Source: Salinisphaera sp.
Lineage (GTDB): Bacteria > Pseudomonadota > Gammaproteobacteria > Nevskiales > Salinisphaeraceae
Assembly: GCA_027858915.1 (NCBI GenBank)
Contig: JAQIBT010000127.1
Span: forward strand, 22,398 to 86,397
Length of the DNA: 64,000 bases
Direction: 5' to 3'
The translations under genes were made by a program, and so were the position numbers. The stretch's first letter is position 1; every line of letters starts with the position of its first letter. The notes under the pieces are model-generated. The model saw nothing but the letters and a program-made list of their open reading frames with translations. It ran no database searches and was not told where the DNA came from. Shown here one piece after another: positions 19,778 to 28,908 of this stretch.

Positions 19778-21886
19778 CCATGAGTAATTCTCGGAACACA
19801 AACAAGCGTAAGGGCCAGGCCGCCTCACAGGCCCTGATCGACCCCAGTACCCTGCCCAGCACCTTGCTGCGCGGTGTGACCATGCTCGATCCGCGGGTGA
19901 TGGTTCGCAATCCGGTGATGTTCGTCACCGAGATCGGTGCGGTGCTCACCACGCTCTATCTCATCGCGGCATTGCTGGGCGATGCGAGTTCAGCCGGCAG
20001 TACGGCGTATCGGGTGGTGCTGGCGTTCATGCTCTGGGCCACGGTCTATCTGGCCAATATCGCCGAGGCGCTGGCCGAAGCGCGCGGCAAGGCCCAGGCA
20101 CAGAATCTGCGCGGCGCGCGCCAGGATCTGCAGGCGCGAAGGCTGCCGGCGAACGGCGGTTATCGCGACGCGGCGCAGGCCGAGGAGGCGCCCGCTGCGG
20201 CGCTGCAGCCGGGCGATCGGATCGTGGTGGACGCCGGCGAGCTGATCGCCGCCGACGGTGATGTGGTCGAAGGCATCGCCTCGGTCGACGAATCGGCCAT
20301 CACTGGCGAATCGGCACCGGTTATCCGCGAAGCCGGCGGCGATCGGTCGGCGGTGACCGGCGGTGACCGGCGGCACCCGCGTGCTTTCGGACTGGATCGT
20401 GGTCGAAGTCACCACCAAGCCGGGCGAATCTTTCCTCGATCGCATGATTTCGATGGTCGAAGGCGCGGATCGCCAGAAAACGCCCAATGAGATCACACTC
20501 ACCATCGTGCTGGCCGGGTTCACGCTCATGTTTCTGATCGTGTGCGTGGGCTTGTATCCGCTGGCGGGGTATTTCAACGCCACGCTCGATATCCCGACGC
20601 TGGTGGCGCTGCTGGTCTGTCTCATTCCGACGACCATTGGGGCCTTGCTCGCCGCCATCGGTATCGCCGGCATGGCCCGGCTCGGCGCACACAAGGTGCT
20701 GGCAATGAGCGGGCGCGCGGTCGAGGCGGCGGGGGATGCCGATGTGCTGCTGCTGGACAAGACCGGCACGATCACTTTCGGCAACCGACAGGCCGATGCG
20801 TTCATACCGGCCGAAGGTGTCAAGGAATCGGAACTGGCGGAGCTGGCCGAGCTGGCCGAGCTGGCCGACGAAACCCCGGAAGGCCGGAGCATCGTCGAGC
20901 TGGCACGTAGCCGCTACGACCTCCCCGAACGCGAGGCCGCCGATGTCGAAGGCGAAGTAATCGCATTCTCGGCAAACACCCGGATGAGCGGCCTGGACTT
21001 GGCTGATCGGCGTATCCGCAAAGGCGCGGCCAGCCAGATCACCGCGTGGGTGAAGGAAAACGGGGGCTCGGTACCGGGCACGCTGGATCGCGTGGTGTAC
21101 CGCATATCGGAATCCGGCGGCACGCCGCTGGTGGTGGCGGACGCACAGCGGGTACTCGGGGTGATTCATCTCAAGGACATCGTCAAACCCGAGATCAAGG
21201 AACGTTTTGCCGAACTGCGCGAAATGGGCGTGACCACGGTCATGGTCACCGGCGACAACGCCACCACGGCCGCAGCGATCGCGGCCGAGGCCGGCGTCGA
21301 CGATTTTCTTGCCGAGGCCACGCCGGAGGCCAAGCTCGATCTCATTCGGGACTATCAGGCCAAGGGCCATCTCGTAGCCATGACCGGCGACGGCACGAAC
21401 GATGCGCCGGCGCTGGCGCAGGCCGATGTCGCGGTCGCCATGAACACCGGCACCCAGGCCGCCAAGGAAGCCGGCAACATGATCGATCTGGATTCGAGCC
21501 CGACCAAACTGATCAGCGTGGTCCAGGTCGGCAAGCAGATGCTGATGACACGCGGCTCGCTGACCACGTTCTCGATCGCCAACGATGTCGCCAAATACTT
21601 CGCCATTCTGCCGGCGATCTTTGTGGTGGCGCTGCCCCAGATCGCGGCACTCAATGTCATCCATCTGCATACGCCGCGTTCGGCCATCCTCTCGGCCGTC
21701 ATCTTTAATGCGCTGGTGATACCGGGGTTGATCCCGATCGCGCTCAAGGGCGTGGCTTATCGCGCGGTTTCCGCGGATGCCCTGTTATCGCGCAACCTCT
21801 TGATCTACGGGCTCGGCGGGCTGGTCACGCCGTTCGTGGGGATCAAGATCATCGACCTGATACTGACCGCCTGTGGTCTGGGTTAG
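19774..21886 (+). pseudogene. kdpB: potassium-transporting P-type ATPase subunit B, frameshifted by a 10-bp duplication
   Basis: KdpB is the P-type ATPase that drives the Kdp pump. The ATG overlaps the kdpA stop (ATGA). The first frame runs through the actuator motif [21 protein letters not shown] and is then broken. CGGTGACCGG is tandemly repeated at 20351-20370, adding ten bases and shifting the frame. The second frame resumes with [15 protein letters not shown] and contains the phosphorylation motif DKTGTITFG, the [12 protein letters not shown] hinge and [20 protein letters not shown]. Deleting one copy of the 10-mer would restore an ORF of about 700 codons. Unlike a single-base indel, this looks like a genuine slippage mutation. 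Confidence 0.9.
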
Positions 21887-21899
21887 AAAGGAGTTCGTC

Positions 21900-22473
21900 A
21901 TGATTGAAGAACTGATGGCCACAAGCCGATTGATGCTCGCCAGCCTAATCGTCTGCAGTGTGATCTATCCGGCCGCCCTCTGGGCCATCGCGCAGGGCGC
22001 GGTGCCCGGCCGGGCCAACGCCAGCCTGGTCATGAATGATGGTCAGGTCGTGGGCTCCAGCCAGATCGCGCAGGCGTTCAGCCAGCCGCGTTATTTCTGG
22101 CCGCGTCCCTCGGCCGTGGATTACGCGGCCAACGCCGCCGGCGGCTCCAACTGGTCGCCCACCAACGACAAGATCACGGCGCGGGCGCGCGCTCATCGCA
22201 CCGCTCGGCGCCACGCCGGCTGACCCGGTGCCGGCAGATCTGGTGACCGCCTCTGGTTCCGGCCTCGACCCGGATATTTCGGTAGCCGCGGCACACTACC
22301 AGGCCGATCGCGTAGCCAAGGCCCGCGGGATCGTGCTTAGCGACGTGGAGGCCCTGATCGCGCGCGCTACCCGCGAGCGTTGGACCGTACCCCTGGGCGG
22401 TGCGCCAGTGGTCAATGTGCTGGCCCTGAATATGGCGCTCGACCAGGCCGGATCGAGCGGCGCAACACGGTAG
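21900..22473 (+). pseudogene. kdpC: potassium-transporting ATPase subunit C, one frameshift
   Basis: KdpC is the single-span accessory subunit of the Kdp pump. The N-terminal frame has the membrane anchor (MLASLIVCSVIYPAALWAIA) and the conserved [20 protein letters not shown] and GGSNWSPTN blocks. The C-terminal frame continues with [20 protein letters not shown] and ends [13 protein letters not shown]. The change of frame falls in a CG-rich tract at about 22185-22200 (GCGCGGGCGCGCGCTC) and is equivalent to one extra or two missing bases. AAAGGAG is a good ribosome site before the ATG. As written the product would end after about 107 residues. Confidence 0.85.
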
Positions 22474-22482
22474 ACTGCGGCC

Positions 22483-25158
22483 ATGTCGTCCCCGACTTCC
22501 GATCAACGTCCGAATCCCGATGCGCTGCTCGAGGCCACGCGCGAAGCGCACGACGAATCGGGTCGGGGGCGGCTCAAGATCTTTCTCGGCGCCGCGCCGG
22601 GCGTCGGCAAGACGTATGAAATGCTGACCGAAGCCGCGGCGCTGGCGCGCTCGGGTGTGCGCGTGCTGGCCGGCCTGGTCGAAACCCACGGCCGGCGCGA
22701 AACCGAAGCCTTGCTGCGCGGCATCCCCCTGGTGCCGCGGCGGCGGCTTCGTTATCGGGGTCGGCATTTCGAGGAACTCGATCTCGATGCGGTATTGCGT
22801 GCGGCGCCGGACCTGGCGCTGATCGACGAACTGGCGCACAGCAATATCCCGGGCAGCCGCCACGAAAAACGCTGGCAGGACATCGAGGAACTGCTGAATG
22901 CCGGTATCGATGTATTCACGACGCTCAACATCCAGCATCTGGCCTCGCTCAACGATGTGGTGGCCCAGATCAGCCGAGTGCGCGTGCGTGAGACCGTGCC
23001 CGACAGCGTGCTCGAGGCAGCCGATAGCATCGAGATAGTGGATCTGCCGCCGGACGAACTGATCCAGCGTCTGCATGAAGGCAAGGTCTATGTGCCCGAT
23101 CAGGCCGCACGCGCGGTCGAACATTTCTTTTCCCGAGGCAATCTGGCGGCGCTGCGGGAAATCGCGCTGCGAGCGGCGGCCGAGCGGGTGGATGCCGATG
23201 TAAGAAATCACCTGCGCGCCCGCGCGGAAGCAGGTATCTGGCCAACCCAGGAGCGCCTGCTCGTGGTGGTCGGCGAAGGGCCGGCCGCAGAATCCATGGT
23301 GCGGCTGGGCAAGCGGCTGGCCGAGCGCCGGCAGGCCTCATGGATCGCCGCGCATGTCAGACGCGGCACCGCTGCCGCCGAGCAAGCCAAAGGGGTGGAC
23401 GATGCATTGCGTCTCGCCGAGAGCCTGGGTGGCGAAGTCGCCACCATCTCGGGCGTGGACCTGGTGGCCGAGATCAAGGCCTTTGCCCGCAACCAGAACG
23501 TGACCGAGATCCTGGTCGGGCGCTCGCAGCGGCCGCTGCGATGGTTCGCGTTTCGCCGCTCACTGGCCGGCACGCTGCTGCGTGAAGCCAACGAGTTCAC
23601 GGTGACCCTGGCGCCGCGGCCCGAGGGCGCGTCAGCCAAGCGCGGCGCCGTGATGCGCAAACCGACCTCGGTGCGATGGCTCGATGCCGCGGATATCGGC
23701 TGGGTGGCGGCCACCAGCGCGGTTTCGGCGGCGCTCGCATGGCCGCTCTCGCTGGTGGTGGATACCGGTTCGTTGTCGCTGATTTTCGTGTGTTCGGTAT
23801 TGCTGGTGGCGGTACGCCGGGGCATTGGCGCAGCGGTCGCGGCGAGCCTGGTTTGTTTTCTGATCTTCAATTTCCTGTTCACCGATCCGCGGCTCACGCT
23901 GACGGTCTACAGCACCCACGACATCCTGACGCTGGTATTTTTCTTGATCGTCTCGCTGATCGCCGGCAGTCAGGCGGCGCGCATACGCACGCAGATGACC
24001 CTGATCCGCACCGCGAGCGAGCGGCATGCGCGGCTCTACGATTTCTCGCGCCGGATCGCCGGGGCCGTAGGTCCGGTGGATCTGGCCTGGACGATCACCG
24101 AATATCTGGAAACCGCGCTCGGACTACAGAGTCTGGTGCTTTACCCGGATGCCGACGGCCGACTGGCCCACGTCGCGGGTGACGGCGGCAGCGAAGGGCT
24201 GGTTGACGTGGATTACATCGCCGCCCGCTGGGTGTACGAGCACAATATGCCGGCCGGGCGCGGCACGGGCACGCTGCCGCGATCCCGCTGGTTTTTCGTG
24301 CCGTTACGCGGGAGCGACGAAATGCTGGCCGTCGTCGGGGTGGCCTGGACGGATCGAAAGCAACGCCTGGATGTCGAAGAACAGCGCCTGCTGTTCGCAG
24401 TGCGCGATCAGGCAGCGGTGGCGCTCGGCCGTTCCCGACTCGCCGCCGAGATCGAATCGGCCCAGTTCGCACAGGAAACCGCGCGTCTGCGTGCGGCGCT
24501 GTTGTCATCGGTATCGCATGATCTGCGTACGCCGCTGTCCTCGATCATCGGCAGCACGGCGCTGCTGCGCGATCGATTCGATCAGCTGGACGCCGAGGAA
24601 CGGCTGGAATTGCTGGACGGCACGATCGACGAAGCCACCCGGCTTGATCGCTTCGTGCAGAACCTGCTGGACATGACGCGCGTCGGTTACGGCGCACTCA
24701 TGCCCGAGCTCAAACCCTGTCCGATCCGCCCGGAAGTCGAGGCCGCGTGGCTGTCGCTCGGCGCTCCGGTGAGCCAGAACCTCAAGTTCGATATCGCCTA
24801 CAATGCACGCGTCGTGCTGGCCGATGCCACGCTGCTGCGGCGGGTCCTGGCCAACCTGCTCGACAACGCGGCAAAGTATGCGCCGGCCGCAAGCGAAATC
24901 GTCATCGAAACCCGGGCTGCGGACGATGAAGTCACGATCGCGATCTGCGATCCCGGGCCCGGCATTCCCGCGGCCGAACAATCGCGTGTCTTTGATATGT
25001 TCTATCGCGTGGAACAGGCGGATCGCAGCGCGCCGGGCACCGGGCTGGGACTGGCGATCTGCAAGGAGTTGACCGAGATCATGGGGGGACATATTCGCGC
25101 CGTGTCGCCGGCCGTCGGCCCCGGTACACGCATCGAGGTCAGCTTGCCATCGCCATAA
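22483..25158 (+). CDS. kdpD: turgor/K+-sensing histidine kinase KdpD
   Basis: Membrane sensor kinase (891 aa) of the Kdp two-component system. Domains in order: N-terminal KdpD sensor with P-loop GAAPGVGKT and the DELAHSNIPGSRHEKRWQD segment; Usp-like domain (about 250-375); four membrane helices (about 400-500); GAF-like region; HisKA with phosphoacceptor SSVSHDLRTPLSS; HATPase with NLLDNAAKYAP, DPGPGIP and GTGLGLAI. Length is typical (E. coli KdpD 894 aa). It starts 9 bp after kdpC. Unlike the structural genes before it, the frame is fully intact. Confidence 0.95.
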   Translation: MSSPTSDQRPNPDALLEATREAHDESGRGRLKIFLGAAPGVGKTYEMLTEAAALARSGVRVLAGLVETHGRRETEALLRGIPLVPRRRLRYRGRHFEELDLDAVLRAAPDLALIDELAHSNIPGSRHEKRWQDIEELLNAGIDVFTTLNIQHLASLNDVVAQISRVRVRETVPDSVLEAADSIEIVDLPPDELIQRLHEGKVYVPDQAARAVEHFFSRGNLAALREIALRAAAERVDADVRNHLRARAEAGIWPTQERLLVVVGEGPAAESMVRLGKRLAERRQASWIAAHVRRGTAAAEQAKGVDDALRLAESLGGEVATISGVDLVAEIKAFARNQNVTEILVGRSQRPLRWFAFRRSLAGTLLREANEFTVTLAPRPEGASAKRGAVMRKPTSVRWLDAADIGWVAATSAVSAALAWPLSLVVDTGSLSLIFVCSVLLVAVRRGIGAAVAASLVCFLIFNFLFTDPRLTLTVYSTHDILTLVFFLIVSLIAGSQAARIRTQMTLIRTASERHARLYDFSRRIAGAVGPVDLAWTITEYLETALGLQSLVLYPDADGRLAHVAGDGGSEGLVDVDYIAARWVYEHNMPAGRGTGTLPRSRWFFVPLRGSDEMLAVVGVAWTDRKQRLDVEEQRLLFAVRDQAAVALGRSRLAAEIESAQFAQETARLRAALLSSVSHDLRTPLSSIIGSTALLRDRFDQLDAEERLELLDGTIDEATRLDRFVQNLLDMTRVGYGALMPELKPCPIRPEVEAAWLSLGAPVSQNLKFDIAYNARVVLADATLLRRVLANLLDNAAKYAPAASEIVIETRAADDEVTIAICDPGPGIPAAEQSRVFDMFYRVEQADRSAPGTGLGLAICKELTEIMGGHIRAVSPAVGPGTRIEVSLPSP

Positions 25159-25838
25159 AAGCACTCATCGTCGACGATGACCCCGGCATTCGCCGGTTTT
25201 TGCGCATCGGCCTCAAGACCGAGGGGTATGATGTGTTCGAAGCGACCTCCGGCAACGAGGCGCTGCGCGCGGTTTCGGCTCGTCGTCCGGACATCATCGT
25301 ACTCGACCTCGGCTTGCCCGATGTCGACGGTCAGGAACTCCTGCCGGCCATTCGCGGCGTGAGCGACGCCGTACTGATCGTATTATCCGTCCGGGACGCC
25401 CAGCAAGAGAAAATCGCTGCGCTGGACGCAGGCGCCGACGATTACCTGACCAAACCGTTCGATTTCGCGGAACTGGCAGCGCGGCTGCGTGCCAATCGGC
25501 GCAAAGGTCTCAGCACGCCCAATCCGGCTATCCTTGAGTGCGGCGATCTAGCGCTCGACGATGCCGCTCACCGCGTGACGTGGAACGGTTCAAACGTTCG
25601 CTTGACGCCGAAAGAGTTCGATCTGCTTAAAGAGCTCATGCGCTATCCGGACAAGGTCGTATCCCACGCTCATCTTTTGGAGAAGCTCTGGGGCCACGTT
25701 CACAGCGATGAGACCGCTTATTTGCGCGTCTATATACAACGACTGCGTCGCAAACTGATCGAGGTTGGGGCGAGCAAATATCTGATTGATAGCGAACCCG
25801 CGGTTGGATATCGCTTGAATACGTCGGGGCACCTGTAG
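25155..25838 (+). CDS. kdpE: response regulator KdpE with a mutated start codon (ATA)
   Basis: OmpR-family response regulator that would activate kdp transcription. The receiver domain begins KALIVDDDPGIRRFLRIGL, with phosphoacceptor DLGLPDVDG and the later LTKPFDFAEL lysine. The winged-helix domain has LTPKEFDLLKELM and YLRVYIQRLRRKL. The natural start position reads ATA at 25155, giving ATAA where an ATGA overlap with the kdpD stop would be expected. The first in-frame canonical start is TTG 25200, which would remove the acidic pocket (VDDD). A G-to-A change therefore probably abolished or weakened translation. The remaining frame is intact. Confidence 0.85.
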   Translation: MKALIVDDDPGIRRFLRIGLKTEGYDVFEATSGNEALRAVSARRPDIIVLDLGLPDVDGQELLPAIRGVSDAVLIVLSVRDAQQEKIAALDAGADDYLTKPFDFAELAARLRANRRKGLSTPNPAILECGDLALDDAAHRVTWNGSNVRLTPKEFDLLKELMRYPDKVVSHAHLLEKLWGHVHSDETAYLRVYIQRLRRKLIEVGASKYLIDSEPAVGYRLNTSGHL

Positions 25839-25872
25839 TCGAAAGTCTGCTTCGGGTCGCGTTCGGACGTGC

Positions 25873-28800
25873 TCAGCCCCGCGCGCCTTCTGACAACACC
25901 TCTTGCACGCTATGGTAAAGTGCGGCCTTGAAGGCATCGTCTTGAGCGTGAAGTCTATAAAGCTCGAGCTCTTCTCTCCTTCTGCGCAGCATCACGTCTC
26001 TCATAATCTTTTCGAACGCAAGGTTCCGGGCGTATGGATCAGGGTTCTCCCTGAATTTTTCCTCGAAATCAGGATGTGCCTTAACGCTGTCCACAATGTT
26101 CAGAAACTTCACGCGCTGTTCTTCGGGCGTTGCGCTCCATCCTTGAAACCAACGCTCGTTGAAGTTTCGGATGATTTCCTCTAACGGATCTTCTTGAACC
26201 TCGCCGTCTCGGTATCCACGTGGATTAGTGTTCTGCGGTTCTACTTCTGACTCGTCCGCGTCTAGCTCGATCGTATGGTTCAGCTTTGTTCTGCCGAGCC
26301 CATAAGAGGAAAGGTCCACTGACTCAAGCAGTTCGTCGAGCGCATCCTGGTTCGGGTCCTGGATTTTCAATTTCGGGACGAGAAACTTGAGGAACCAGAA
26401 CAGCTTCTCCCAGGCGACCACTTCGAAGGAGATGATCGAGGCCATCTGGCCATAGATCTTCACGAACTGCTTGGCCTTGATTTTGTAGTCGATCTTGTCG
26501 TTATCTTCGAGTTCCAGCTCTTGATTGAAGCGGTCAGCCGCCATGTCAATCAAGGGGCTGAGCTTCTGAGCGTCTTCCCCATCAAAAAAACGTGTGCAGA
26601 ACGTCTCAACCTCAGACCACTCATAGACGCCGGCATCGTCCAACGTTGCTTTTAGCTCATGAAGCACGTTCACGTCAGTCGCTTCCGATAGCGAGGTGAC
26701 GGTAAAGAAGGGATCGAAGGCAGCCTTGATATCGTCGGTCGAGTTGAAGAAATCGAGGACGAAAATATCTTCGGTGCGCTTGCCCAGCTTTGGAGCCGAC
26801 CGGTTCAAGCGTGAGAGCGCTTGTACGGCGAAGACCGACTGCAACTTCTTATCGATATACATCGCGCAGAGCTTCGGCTGATCGAAGCCAGTCAGATATT
26901 TGTTCGCCACAACCAGCAGCCGGAACTCGTCCTTATCGAACGACTTGCGAGTCTTTTCCTCCGCGAAGCCGTTCATTTCGGCCTCAGTATATTTGATCCC
27001 GTCGACCTCTTTCTCGCCTGAAAACGCGATCAGCGCCTTGAACGGATGCCCGCGGCGTTCCAACTCGGCCTGGACTGCCTTGTAGTAACGGATCGCCACT
27101 TCGATGTTCTGGGTGACGATCATCCCCTTGCCCTTGCCGCGCAGCTTCTTCGTGTTCACCACGTTGTCGACGAAATCCTCCACCATGATCTCAGTCTTGG
27201 TGTTGATCGTCTGCTGGCTGCGCTCGACATAGGCGCGAAGTTTCTTCTGCGCCTTGGCCGTGTCGAATAGGGGATTGTCCGCGATCGACTTCTGGATCTC
27301 GTAATAGCTCTTATAGGTCGTATAGTTGGCCAGCACGTCGAGAATGAAGCCCTCCTCGATCGCCTGCTTCATGCTGTAAAGATGGAAAGGCTTGAACCGC
27401 CCGTCCGACTGCTGCGTACCGAACTTTTCCAGCGTGGTGTTCTTCGGTGTCGCCGTGAAGGCGAAGTAGGAGGCATTACCCCGCATCTTTCGCGCCTGCA
27501 TCGCCGCTAGGATCTTGTCCTGTGGGTCGTCCTCGTCCGGGTCATCGCCGCCGCCCATCGCCTTGTTCATCGTGTCGTGGGCAAGGCCGCTCTGGCCACT
27601 GTGGGCTTCGTCGATGATCACGGCGAATCGCTTGTCGCTCATATCCGCGATGCCATCGATAATCCATGGGAACTTCTGGATCGTCGTGATGATGATCTTC
27701 TTGCCGTGCTCCAGCGCCGCTTTCAGATCCGCGGACCGCATCGCCGGGGCGACGATGTTCTTCACCTCCGAAAAGTCGCGGATGTTGTCGCGTAACTGCT
27801 TGTCCAGCAGGCGGCGGTCCGTCACCAAGATCACGCTATCGAACAGGGGCGCATCCAATGCCCGGGCGCCGGGCAAATCCAACCGCTCCGGATAGGTCTC
27901 GATCAGCTGATAGGCGGTCCAAGTGATGCTGTTCGACTTGCCCGACCCGGCAGAGTGCTGGATCAGATAGCTACGCCCTACGCCATGTCTAGCGGCGTGA
28001 CCCAGAAGCTGTCGTACGACGTCTAGTTGCTGGTAGCGCGGGAAGATCAAGGTCTTTTTCGCCAGCGGATCGGTCTTTTTGCCCTCGAGCAGAACGAAGT
28101 GCTGAATGATGCCGGCGAGGCTTTCAGGCTGAAAAACCTCTTCCCACAGATAGGCGGTTTTATGGCCATCGGGGTTGGGCGGGTTCCCAGCGCCTTCATT
28201 GTGGCCCTTATTGAACGGCAGAAACCAGGTCGAGCCGCCCGACAGCTTCGTTGCCATCCAGACCTCATCCGTGTCGGCGGTCATGTGGACCAACGTGCGC
28301 CCGAACTGCATCAGAGGTTGCGACACATCCCGTTCCCGATATTGCTTCTGGCCGTGGTAACGAGCGGTCTGGTGCGTCCAGGCGTTCTTGAGCTCCAGCG
28401 TGACGATCGGTAAACCGTTCAGAAACAGCACCATGTCCACGGATTCATTCGGGTTCGCCTGCGAATGGCGAACCTGCCGGGTCACGCTCCAGATATTGGC
28501 GGCGAAGTTGTCGTGAACCTTCTGCGCGGAACTGGCCAAGGGCGCGGGATACATCAGGGTGAAATGTGCGTCGTCGACGGGCAGTCCCTTTTTCAGGACA
28601 TGCAGCACGCCCTTACGCTTCACCAGCTTGTCGAACTGGCCGAGGATCTTGGCCCGCCAGTCGGCCGGGTTGCGGCTCTCGAGCTTCTCGAGCGCTTTAC
28701 CCTGCGTGGCCTCGAGGAAATCCCAGAACAGCGCGGTGTCGAGCGCGAGGGCAGCATCAAAGTCAGCGGCCCTGCCGATGCGGTAAGGACCAGTCGGCGT

Positions 28801-28899
28801 GGAGCCCGCGGCTAGTTCTTCCGAGGTGGCGCCGGTCAATTGCCGCTCAATGGCCTGCTCGAGCGCGATTTCCTTGGTGTTGCTTCCCCGGGTGCTCAT
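25873..28899 (-). CDS. hsdR: type I restriction enzyme R subunit (HsdR)
   Basis: Motor and nuclease subunit (1008 aa) of a type I restriction-modification complex, which translocates and cuts unmodified DNA. The N-terminal PD-(D/E)xK nuclease is seen in ESVDMVLFLNGLPIVTLELKN. The SF2 helicase motor follows with Walker A HSAGSGKS, DEAH box VIIDEAHSGQSG, FTATPKNTT and the C-terminal motif VQALSRLNRS. A helical tail mediates assembly in this family. ATG 28899 has GGGG five bases upstream; a GTG one codon earlier is less likely. hsdS starts 9 bp upstream on the same strand, so hsdM-hsdS-hsdR form one leftward operon. Confidence 0.96.
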   Translation of the reverse strand: MSTRGSNTKEIALEQAIERQLTGATSEELAAGSTPTGPYRIGRAADFDAALALDTALFWDFLEATQGKALEKLESRNPADWRAKILGQFDKLVKRKGVLHVLKKGLPVDDAHFTLMYPAPLASSAQKVHDNFAANIWSVTRQVRHSQANPNESVDMVLFLNGLPIVTLELKNAWTHQTARYHGQKQYRERDVSQPLMQFGRTLVHMTADTDEVWMATKLSGGSTWFLPFNKGHNEGAGNPPNPDGHKTAYLWEEVFQPESLAGIIQHFVLLEGKKTDPLAKKTLIFPRYQQLDVVRQLLGHAARHGVGRSYLIQHSAGSGKSNSITWTAYQLIETYPERLDLPGARALDAPLFDSVILVTDRRLLDKQLRDNIRDFSEVKNIVAPAMRSADLKAALEHGKKIIITTIQKFPWIIDGIADMSDKRFAVIIDEAHSGQSGLAHDTMNKAMGGGDDPDEDDPQDKILAAMQARKMRGNASYFAFTATPKNTTLEKFGTQQSDGRFKPFHLYSMKQAIEEGFILDVLANYTTYKSYYEIQKSIADNPLFDTAKAQKKLRAYVERSQQTINTKTEIMVEDFVDNVVNTKKLRGKGKGMIVTQNIEVAIRYYKAVQAELERRGHPFKALIAFSGEKEVDGIKYTEAEMNGFAEEKTRKSFDKDEFRLLVVANKYLTGFDQPKLCAMYIDKKLQSVFAVQALSRLNRSAPKLGKRTEDIFVLDFFNSTDDIKAAFDPFFTVTSLSEATDVNVLHELKATLDDAGVYEWSEVETFCTRFFDGEDAQKLSPLIDMAADRFNQELELEDNDKIDYKIKAKQFVKIYGQMASIISFEVVAWEKLFWFLKFLVPKLKIQDPNQDALDELLESVDLSSYGLGRTKLNHTIELDADESEVEPQNTNPRGYRDGEVQEDPLEEIIRNFNERWFQGWSATPEEQRVKFLNIVDSVKAHPDFEEKFRENPDPYARNLAFEKIMRDVMLRRRREELELYRLHAQDDAFKAALYHSVQEVLSEGARG

Positions 28900-28908
28900 C
28901 ACTACCCC

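Noticed and set aside
20321..21670. 449-codon open frame on the minus strand
   Set aside because: It is antisense to kdpB and has His/Gln/Arg-rich shadow composition.
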